A DNA stretch of 64,000 nucleotides from Alitta virens (lineage: Eukaryota; Annelida; Polychaeta; Phyllodocida; Nereididae): contig OW028583.1 of assembly GCA_932294295.1 (NCBI GenBank), forward strand, positions 3,483,501-3,547,500, in the 5' to 3' direction. Positions 55,486-64,000 of this stretch are shown one piece after another (position 1 is the first letter of the stretch; each line of letters begins with the position of its first letter). The notes beneath the pieces are model-generated. The model saw nothing but the letters and a program-made list of their open reading frames with translations. It had not been told where the DNA came from and searched no databases. The position numbers and the translations under genes are program-made.

Positions 55486-56755
55486 TATAATACCATGCAT
55501 GGTCCAATTTTTTGGAGAGTGGTGCATGTCCCTAAAGACATTTTTGATAAGTAATTTATAAGATATTCAAGTATTATTTGTGTTAGAAAAGAGAATTCAT
55601 GATAAAACTTACATACATGCACATATTTAGATAAAAAAATTTGTTCCAGTGCCACAACAAATGGCAAAAACACTCATTTATACAATTTCACATAATGCAC
55701 ACAAAATAAAATTATTCATGTAAATAGTACACACAATTTTTAATAGGTTCTTTTCACTTTCTTACTGATAATACAGATAATTCATTTTAAGTATTATCAT
55801 AAAAAATTAAGCCTATTTATAATTATTTCATGAATGGCAAGATTAAAATATCTTACATGTTCAGTTAAAGTTACTAACAGATAATTCCTATGGTTACTGG
55901 CAAAGCAATGACACAAAGTAATTTTTGCTTTACTATGTAATGAGTATCATATTATTTTATGTACAAATTATTTGTCTCGGCAAAAGGGCAATTTTCAAAA
56001 GACATATTTATCTCAAAAAGTTCACAGCTCACTTGTTAAGAAACCCATATTAAAATGAAAGTCAAATCTCACAAGAATATACATTGTATTTGCATAGGAT
56101 ATTAATTACAGCAAGTTCATCAATTTCAACCCTGATTTATATTAACGCCTATATGATATGCATTATTAATACATAATATTATAAAATATATTTTATGTCT
56201 TCCTATGAGCTTTTTAAAATGAGGTTTATGAAGAAATAAATTATCTTTGTGCTTACATGTCATAATACTTTATAAAGTAAATTTCAATATTATTGCAAAA
56301 ATTTCATTAAAATCAGATTATGGAAATATTAAATTTGGTCGCCATATACAAAAACGTAAATGGATGATTAATGTAAAAAATATCTGACCAATTAATGGTT
56401 AATTTTTGTCAGAAATAATTTCATAATCAATTTACAAACAAAACAGCTTATCCCAAAATGATGGTAATATTAAGGAAATCACAATATGATTTTATTATTG
56501 GTAAAAATGTATCTATTTATCAAAATAATTTTTTTTGTAATCAGCGGATAGTTTCCAAACTTTTTGACCACAGTTTGCAAGCAGAAAATTTTGATGTACA
56601 TTTTTAGTATTATTTTTGTTACAAAAATAATTTTGTTACAGCAGTGTTCTTTGCAAAATTTGTTTTAGAGAATTTTAAAATCCTATATTCTGAAACATCA
56701 CTGATGAATATATACACCAGTGCAACCACACTCTAAACTAAACGGTTGAGGCATT
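55486..56755. other. AT-rich region, possible SLC6 3' UTR/flank
   Basis: Downstream (minus sense) of the transporter stop codon at 56756. No coding exon or clear repeat was seen. Confidence 0.45.
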
Positions 56756-57222
56756 TCAAAGTGGAAGCATTTCCGTTCCTTCGTCTCCCTTCTTTTTGAC
56801 ACCTTCTTGGAGACCCCAATCCGGACTCGGCGTCACCAAGTTCCGACAACGCTGAAATTTAAAGAAATAAATGCTTTGAATAAGAAATTAATACACACAA
56901 ATTATGTAAATAGAAAGGAATTAGATCAACAATTAAGAACTTAATATCCATGAGAAAATTGTGCTCTATCAGAATTTTCTATTCTCTGCAAGCTTGTACT
57001 TATGACCAGAAAGATTTAGAGAATTAGAATCATATAAAATTAAAAAAATTTACCCAAGGTAATTTATCAGAATTCATTAAAAACATAATGAGAAAAAAAA
57101 TAATACATTATTTTCTATTCTATCTGGCATTTATTGTATTCTTATTGTATTGTATTGTATTCGATCTGGCATCTATTTTATTAGGCTTCACCTAATACCT
57201 TAGGTGAAGACTATTGTTTTTG

Positions 57223-57258
<36 letters not shown>

Positions 57259-60200
57259 TTATTTACAGGCAAAATTTTAGAGTTGGGGGACCAAACTTTA
57301 CCACAAGGTACCCTAGGATGACCTTATTACTTTGACCTAGTTTGAGTGACCTTGACCTATTTTTCAAGGTCACAGGTCACCTTTAGTACAAAATTTTAAG
57401 AACTTAAAATTGGCATATCCTCTAAACCAGTGCAGTTAAATACTAATGGTCTTGGATCTTGTGATTAAATGTGTTTTAAAGTGTTTTGACATTACATAAT
57501 TGTGAATCACTCATGCGGAACATACCGCAATGCAACATGGAGCAGTTTTCAGTGTAGATTCGACTTGGCCAAAACCGGAAGTTGTAAGAAGCCAATGATA
57601 GTGCCTAAAGTTGCCCCTCACTTGGGGCCAGTGCTGATAGAACCGTTTAAGTTGATATCTTTAACGGTTTTTGAAATATTGAGTTTTTCACATTTTTGAA
57701 TTATGAAAAATAGGTACCCATGCTCATTTCACCATGAAATATTGGTTTTAGGTTATAACATGCTATAGTAAACTACCCCAAACATGTACCCCAAACCCCC
57801 AAATCAAGTGTCAAATTTGACCTTGAAGGTCATTTTCAAGGTTATTTTGACCTTCGAAATGTGAAAAACAAGCAATTTTCACACCGCCACAAAAATACCT
57901 TAGAATTAAGTGTTTGAGCTGAAAGTTTTTGTGTTGGAAGATATTGACCAGTACTATACGGATATGTATTCGCTTTTGACAGAAATTAATATGTTGATTT
58001 TTAAAAAATTCATAAACTTGGACAACTGTTTTTTGAGTAAAAAAAATAGTGAAAATGGTCATTTTCACTGAGAAATATTCACTTTAGCCAAATGCCAAGC
58101 ATGGGTGACCCCCTACAATTCACATATGGGCTTTCAGAATCTGCTGTCAATTTTGACATTTGACCTAAATGTCAAGGTCAAATTTAAGGTCAAACAATCT
58201 ATGAAAGTTGATATTTTGAATTCTTGATTTTTTTTAAGTTAGTAGAAATGTTTGGATTTGGCTGATCTTTGGATATGATGTTGCCCTAATACCCTGCAAA
58301 CAATCTGAGCAACATGAGTTCTTCAGGTCAAACGGTCAAGGTCACAGATCAGAATTAGTGTCACTACTTTGGCATGGTCATCTGGCTGGGCGGAACCAGT
58401 GTCCGCACTTCCATCGGCTCTAGCTCCGGTTCTAATTGAGCTACAGAACTGGCATAGAGATATTTGGAAAGCTCATTTTCCCCTCTTTAAAATGAGAGGT
58501 AGTAATTGACTGTAGCCCGCTCGGTTAAAAAGATCGCCCGACCCTGAAAATTTCAAGATCGAAAAAATCCTAAAATATTTATCTGAAAGTTTAAGTTTTG
58601 ATTTTTTTTCCCTAGACAGAATGCTTGGATTGGACCGAAACCCATAGGAATGTCAACCCATCAGTGTAACAAAATTCATGCAAAAATTTGGGTCAAAAGG
58701 TCAAACGCTCAAGGTCACAGACCTTGAAAAGTACTTTTAACAAAAAAATTCATAACTCCAGTCCTAATTAACCTTTTTTAACTTGGAAAACATTTTTGGA
58801 TAGTCCATTCCAAGCCCTTTTACTAGGACATGGCATGATATTGTGAACCTTATGGTTGAGGCATCACTTGACCGAGAATTATATGTGTATGACATGATAC
58901 AAGTTTTTTTATGCTGATTCATAGTTGGCATCTCGACCTGCCTAATTAAGTTGTGGAATTGAGATGAAGATAACTTTAAAGTTTAAACTTGATGTTTCGG
59001 AATATGCTGTCAATTTTCTATGACCTACAATATAACTCTGGCAATAGGTGAAGCCTCGTTGCTGGTCCACCAGTAACAGAAATCTAGTTTTTATTGTATT
59101 CTATTATATTGTATTGTATTCTATTATATTGTATTGTGTTGTATTGTATTCGATCTGGCATCTATTTTATTTTTATTGTATTCTATTATATTATATTATA
59201 TTGTATTCTATTATATTGTATTGTATTGTATTGTATTGTATTGGATCTGGCATCTATTTTATTTTATTTTATTCTATTATTTTGTATTTTATTGTATTGT
59301 ATTCGATCTGGTATCTATTTTATCCTATTATATTGTATTGTATTGTATTGTATTGGATCTGGCATCTATTTTATTTTTATTGTATTCTATTATATTGTAT
59401 TTTATTGTATTGTATTCGATCTGGCATCTATTTTATTTTATTGTATTCTATTATATTGTATTGTATTCTATTATATTGTATTTTATTGTATTGTATTGGA
59501 TCTGGCATCTATTTTATTTTTATTGTATTCTATTTTATTTTATTGTATTCTATTATATTGTATTGTATTGTATTGTATTCGATCTGGCATCTATTTTATT
59601 TTATTGTATTCTATTATTTTGTATTTTATTGTATTGTATTCGATCTGGTATCTATTTTATCCTATTATATTGTATTGTATTGTATTCGATCTGGCATCTA
59701 TTTTATTTTATTGTATTCTATTATATTGTATTGTATTCTATTATATTGTATTGTATTGTATTGTATTGTATCTGGCATCTATTTTATTTTTATTGTATTC
59801 TATTATATTGTATTGTATTGTATTGTATTGGATTTGGCATCTATGTTATTTTTATTGTATTCTATTATTTTGTATTTTATTGCATTGTATTCAATCTGGC
59901 ATCTATTTTATTTTATTGTATTCTATTATTTTGTATTTTATTGTATTGTATTCGATCTGGTATCTATTTTATCCTATTATATTGTATTGTATTGTATTGT
60001 ATTGGATCTGGCATCTATTTTATTTTTATTGTATTCTATTATATTGTATTGTATTGTATTGTATTCGATTTGGCATATATGTTATTTTTATTGTATTCTA
60101 TTATTTTGTATTTTATTGTATTTTATTCGATCTGGCATCTATTTTATCCTATTATATTGTATTGTATTGTATTGTATTGGATCTGGCATCTATTTTATTT

Positions 60201-63200
60201 TTATTGTATTCTATTATATTATATTATATTGTATTCTTTTATATTGTATTGTATTGTATTGTATTGTATTGGATCTGGCATCTATTTTATTTTATTTTAT
60301 TCTATTATTTTGTATTTTATTGTATTGTATTGGATCTGGCATCTATTTTATCCTATTATATTGTATTGTATTGTATTTTATTGGATCTGGCATCTATTTT
60401 ATTTTTATTGTATTCTATTATATTGTATTATATTGTATTGTATTGTATTCGATCTGGCATCTATTTTATTTTTGTTGTATTCTATTATTTTGTATTTTAT
60501 TGTATTGTATTGGATCTGGCATCTATTGTATCCTATTAAATTGTATTGTATTGTATTGTATTGGATCTGGCATCTATTTTATTTTTATTGTATTCTATTA
60601 CATTGTATTGTATTGTATTATATTGTATTGTATTGTTTTTTATTCGATCTGGCATCTATGTTATTTTTATTGTATTCTATTATATTGTATTGTATTCTAT
60701 TGTATTCTATTCAATCTGTCATCTATTTTATCATATTGTATTGTATGGTATTGTATTTGATCTGGCATCTATTGTATTCAATTGTATTCTTATTCTATGG
60801 TGTTCTATTCTATTCTATTCAATTCCTCACCTCCACGAATGTTCTTCCTTCCACGTGCATATAGTTCCAGATGATGAGCGCAGGAATTGCAAGTATTTCA
60901 ATTAATGTAAACATGAACCCAACCACATCACACCAGACTGGTAGTGTTACATCTCCGTATTTAGTGCGTCTGAAATCCAGCACGGTGAAGACTAACAATG
61001 CCTGAAAGTTTAAAAAAAAATATATAAATATTTTTATTAAGATATTGAAGGAAGGAATTAGATGGATAGTTAGATAGATAGTTAGACAGATAGTTATGGA
61101 AAGTACAGCCCTCTAAGTCAAATCCTGCCACTATCGAGGGTTGATTGATGAGGTGAGAGAGAGTCCACACATGTTACACATTTACCCAATGGGTGGGGTC
61201 TTTTACTTGCCTCAGCATAGCCACTGAGAACAAGGGACTGCCAATTTAACATCTCATCTGAATGACATCCAGCTGGGATGTTGCTTATGAAGGGTGCCCG
61301 GGTCCTTCAGAGGAGCAGCAGGCGAACGTCTTACCACTAGACCACCCAGATGCTGGAAGGCACGATGGAACGAACGAAAAAACGAACGAACGAACGAACG
61401 AACCACCAGGGAGGATTGGAAATCAATGGAGCCTATGTTGGATGGATGTTTCATCCTTCGTCTCATTGCCATGGTCCCTACCTGTCCTAATTAGCCCATC
61501 AGGTGCAGAAATACAGGATGTAAAGCCCTAATCCACCACCAACACTTATTTGTGGGTCTGGTGTTAATTAACATAGCTGAGGGTTTATCATACAGTCTAT
61601 TGAAAAGATAAGCTCCAAAGCAAGTTCACAGTTTTTTTCCCACTCAGAAGCCTCTGTTCTCCCTAATTTTGACATATGTACAATTAACTCCTCAGGGATC
61701 ATACAGCTGTGGCAACATCACACCTCCCTGTGGTTTAAGGAGGATCTGCTCCTGGAGTCTTTCCTGGAGTTCTTCCAGGGGTTGAACCCATTACCTTGAG
61801 CATATGAGACTAACACCTTATCCACCAAGTTCGCAAAGATCTAAATCCATGGATGTTTAAGTGGATTAGGGCTTTACGTCCTAAATTTCTGCACCTGATG
61901 GGCTAATTAGGACAGGCGGGGACCATGGCAATGAGATGATGGATGAAACAGCCATCCAACTTAGGCTGGACCGGCAATTGAACCCAGGACCAAGTGGTTG
62001 GAAGCCGAGCACGCTACCACTGAGCTAGGCCCCCACCCTCTAAATCCATGGACAATGATCTCATTATAACTGAACTTTCTTCATACATAATAATGCATGC
62101 TCTTCATAAAGAAGGCATTACTTACAATGATGCAGGCTGGACTGATGAACTTCCAACAAGCTATCCAGTATATACTGGGCTTTTTTCCTATCATTCTCGC
62201 TATGTCAGAACTTAACCTTGGCGATCCTGAAAAGAGATAATTATACAATTTATCATAAGACATAAGTTTTAATGATATTGAAATTCTTAAAATATTCGTC
62301 TCATTATCAAGGCTATTTACAGTATAGTTAGCTGCAATTGAAAGTAGTTTACATTGTAGGGTTAAAATGTTTGGGTTTATCGCAATATAGCGGACCCAAA
62401 TTTATGCAAATTTTTTGCGTCCATGAAATCTAAAAATAATCACTTTTTGTTTACGAATTTTGTTACGGCACTGAATATGAATAATATTCATGTAGTGTTG
62501 CTGGGGTAAAAAAATAAAAATAATAAGCAATAATTAACTGCGTTCTTGCTTTGAAAACGATCACCGCCGTTGTTTTTTTTGTGACGTTATTCATCTAATT
62601 CAAGCACTTTACGTCATAAGCCTGACAAAGAGGCTCGCTAAATATGGTCATAAATTTGGGTCTGCTATACCGCACTTTTTCCAAATTGTTTCGATCAGTG
62701 TTGTTCCAGTTGAAACTCACAAGTAATTTTTTTAAACTAAAAGTGAAATCATGACCTGACACTTATTACTACTCACAAGTGGGCTACTGTAATAAAATGC
62801 CAGAATCTAATGCTAATCCCAATTGCATTTGCCAAGAAGGCAATGCTTTTACTGGCACTGGTCGGTTTTTCTAGTTTTTTATCGCAATGGTATATGGCTG
62901 GAATTACTGGAAGCCAGCCGCTCGATTCTGATGTCATATCCAAAAGTAAGATTAAAATCCATCTTTTTTTCCTGTCATTTTTTTTTCATACCAGCATAAA
63001 AATGAAAGCATTAAGATTAACATAAATGATAGCGATAAGTCAAACTTCAATTTTTATTTACATTTTTTCTGATAATGGAGGCCAAGGATTTTCACAGCCT
63101 TGATAGAAGTTAGCTACCAATTAAATTGCACACAATTTGAAAAGTTTTGGTATTTTATGACTTACCATAAACCCATGGTAATGCAACACACATCGTTACA

Positions 63201-63265
63201 CCGAATATGAGGAGAGAATAAGAAGCGGTGTAATTATCCAACAGTTGCAGAACATATATACCTCC
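56756..63265 (-). CDS. SLC6-type sodium:neurotransmitter symporter, 3' part
   Basis: Four exons in coding order: 63265-63166, 62226-62126, 61001-60831, 56851-56756 (TGA). Phases agree across the joins and all borders are GT/AG. They give 155 C-terminal residues: TM10 (GGIYVLQLLDNYTASYSLLI ... LPWVYG), a loop with SSDIARMIGKKPS, TM11 (YWIACWKFISPACIIALLVF), the YGDVTLPVW loop, TM12 (VVGFMFTLIEILAIPALIIW) and a tail with NLVTPSPDWG. GGIYV..L.D.Y.AS and W.YG are signatures of Na+/Cl- coupled plasma-membrane transporters (GABA, glycine, monoamine and orphan members). Substrate cannot be judged, because the binding site (TM1, 3, 6, 8) lies outside the window. The 60831-56851 intron carries the satellite and the TCAAGGTCA-rich element. 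Confidence 0.9.
57130..57182 (+). repeat. Left fragment of the TATTG satellite
   Basis: TATTGTATTCTTATTGTATT ... CGATCTGGCATCTATTTTAT, identical in kind to the array starting at 59085. The element at 57183 separates them. Confidence 0.85.
57183..59056. mobile_element. Non-coding element rich in TCAAGGTCA, inserted in the satellite
   Basis: Termini AGGCTTCACCTA (57183-57194) and TAGGTGAAGCCT (59045-59056) are inverted repeats. (ATT)n follows the left end. There is no coding capacity. Perfect TCAAGGTCA (either strand) occurs at 57347, 57364, 57818, 58172, 58336 and 58709, with further AGGTCA half-sites around them. Satellite sequence lies on both sides, so the element probably inserted into it; the right boundary may extend to about 59084. 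Confidence 0.75.
59085..60830 (+). repeat. Pentanucleotide-based satellite with GATCTGGCATCTATTTTA units
   Basis: About 26 occurrences of GATCTGGCATCTAT (or close variants) separate runs of TATTG/TATTC/TATTA pentamers, spaced about 45-90 bp. The + strand lacks stop codons in all three frames over long stretches, giving frames of 570, 481 and 576 residues made of Tyr/Ile/Leu/Cys/Phe. This is a consequence of the repeat, not coding. It ends at or next to the SLC6 splice donor at 60830. Confidence 0.95.
61083..61353 (-). mobile_element. tRNA-like SINE, family 2 (inverted copy)
   Basis: GATAGTTAGATAGATAGTTAGACAG (tail) then GGAAAGTACAGCCCTCTAAG, TTACACATTTACCCAATGGG, GACATCCAGCTGGGATGTTG, GGTCCTTCAGAGGAGCAGCAG and CTTACCACTAGACCACCCA, the reverse of 9349-9640. 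It lies in an SLC6 intron. Confidence 0.85.
61362..61402 (+). repeat. (CGAA)n microsatellite
   Basis: GAACGAACGAAAAAACGAACGAACGAACGAACGAAC between two SINE copies. Confidence 0.85.
61420..61538 (+). mobile_element. tRNA-derived SINE, family 1 (copy d, 5'-truncated)
   Basis: GTTGGATGGATGTTTCATCC, CTCATTGCCATGGTCCCTAC, GTCCTAATTAGCCCAT and GTAAAGCCCTAATCCACC are the body and tail. The tRNA-like head is missing; a poorly matched AATGGAGCCTA precedes it. Confidence 0.82.
61700..61839 (-). mobile_element. Degraded tRNA-like SINE
   Basis: On the minus strand: AACTTGGTGGATAAGGTGTTAG (A-box-like) and GGTAATGGGTTCAACCCCTGG (B-box), with the body running leftward. No second copy was found in the window. 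Confidence 0.5.
61854..62038 (-). mobile_element. tRNA-derived SINE, family 1 (copy e)
   Basis: From GATTAGGGCTTTACGTCC to CACTGAGCTAGGCCCCCACC. A perfect 14-bp target duplication TCTAAATCCATGGA lies at 61840-61853 and 62039-62052. It is in an SLC6 intron. Confidence 0.93.
62381..62676. mobile_element. MITE, AGTGCAGTATAGCGGACCC family (copy c)
   Basis: Ends CGCAATATAGCGGACCCAAA and TTTGGGTCTGCTATACCGCAC; interior GTGACGTTATTCATCTAATT and GAGGCTCGCTAAATATGGTC. It lies in an SLC6 intron. Confidence 0.87.
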
Positions 63266-63396
63266 CTGAAAATAATATACACAATTTAAATATATTGCTT
63301 AAGTAAGAAGATTGAAAAGGAATTAATTTTGGTCAGTGCATAACAAATTTCACTTGCCACCAATTGAATATATTTGACAAGAAAAATAATTTTTCA

Positions 63397-63888
63397 TAAT
63401 ATGTAGCTATCAATGCCAGGAGTGAGCGAAACTACATATGTATATTTATGACAACTTAACGTTACTGTGTCTCCAGATTTAGCACATTCAAGTATTTATA
63501 TATATACAAATGCTGCCTTCTTGTCTTATGATATTTTTCACCATTACACATGCCCACATTTCACAACAATTTAGTCTTAATTTACAATAAATAATTTAAG
63601 TATTAGTTTTTCATGCCATCATACCCAGTGTGTTTCCAGTGTGTTTCCAATGTTTTAGTCTGGATTTTCTCTCAATGTAAGATTTATTTATTGTAAATTA
63701 AGACTAAATTGTTGTGCAAAATTGGGTATGCGTAATGGTAAAAAATATCATAAGACAAGCCAGCATTTGTATATATATATTTACTTGAATGTGCTAAATC
63801 TGGAGACACAGTTACTTTAAGTTGACATAAATATACATATAATATAGCTTCGCTCACTCCTGGCATTGACAGCTACATATTAATGCTA
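63397..63888. repeat. Inverted pair of the ATGTAGCTGTCAATGCCAGG repeat (copies b and c)
   Basis: 63397-63600 reads TATGTAGCTATCAATGCCAG ... TTACTGTGTCTCCAGATTTA ... TTAGTCTTAATTTACAATAAATAA. 63688-63888 reads the reverse complement (TTATTGTAAATTAAGACTAA ... AAATCTGGAGACACAGTTAC ... CTGGCATTGACAGCTACATA). The arms are about 200 bp with an about 90-bp spacer that also belongs to copy b. The 60-residue minus frame here is repeat sequence. Confidence 0.92.
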
Positions 63889-64000
63889 TTAGGAAAATTG
63901 TCAAATTAGCACTAATTCTTTTAGTCTTAGTAGGTCATTGACCTGCATGTAGGAAACCATGTAAAATTTAAGTGATAGTGACCATTATTTCATTAATCAT

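Noticed and set aside
59048..60864. Three overlapping frames of 481-576 residues on the + strand
   Set aside because: All three frames are open together and consist of Tyr/Ile/Leu/Cys/Phe repeats. This follows from stop-free TATTG pentamers, not coding selection.
1..64000. A complete, previously undescribed defence, mobile or regulatory system
   Set aside because: I looked on both strands for linked unknown genes or structured cassettes. The supportable genes are ordinary animal genes, and the rest is repeats. The repeat findings above are the closest candidates.

Overview
The window looks like nuclear DNA of an animal, probably a marine invertebrate. It is AT-rich and gene-poor. Coding sequence is split into short exons with GT/AG introns. 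Much of the rest is tRNA-derived SINEs, palindromic MITE-like elements, LINE remnants and simple or minisatellite arrays. The recognisable proteins (AK2, CREBL2, an SLC6-type transporter, a GT32-type glycosyltransferase) are metazoan in character. I cannot name the species or phylum from sequence alone. No prokaryotic features, CRISPR arrays, rRNA or convincing functional tRNA genes were seen.

Layout. About 1-3.1 kb is AT-rich intergenic DNA with a diverged duplication. About 3.4-5.25 kb holds the last two exons of a small two-pass membrane protein (+). From 5.3 to 26.5 kb there is almost no supportable coding sequence: SINEs, nested MITEs, tetranucleotide arrays, a 125-bp/250-bp higher-order tandem repeat (19.5-20.2 kb) and a decayed jockey-like LINE (21.6-23.5 kb, -). 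A GT32-family type II membrane glycosyltransferase lies at 26.67-27.91 kb (+), with its whole CDS in one exon.

The core is a head-to-head pair. AK2 (six coding exons, -, 30.6-37.06 kb) and CREBL2 (three coding exons, +, 37.42-40.21 kb) have start codons only 352 bp apart, around a CCAAT-containing intergenic segment that probably acts as a bidirectional promoter. From 41.5 to 48.9 kb are repeats plus a CpG-richer patch with two perfect CRE palindromes. At 48.9-51.05 kb are the last two exons of an unidentified acidic/basic, probably nuclear protein. LINE remnants and MITEs fill 52-55.4 kb. From 56.76 kb to the right end is the 3' part of an SLC6-type sodium:neurotransmitter symporter gene (-). 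One of its introns carries a pentanucleotide-based satellite of about 1.7 kb, split by a non-coding element of about 1.9 kb that has six perfect TCAAGGTCA motifs.

The genes show no operon-like functional linkage; AK2/CREBL2 is the only pair whose arrangement suggests shared regulation. I found no clear new biological system. The most notable items are the TCAAGGTCA-rich element, the AK2/CREBL2 divergent promoter with an acidic-tailed CREBL2, five full TGACGTCA sites in the window (three of them inside two different mobile families), and several structured repeat arrays.
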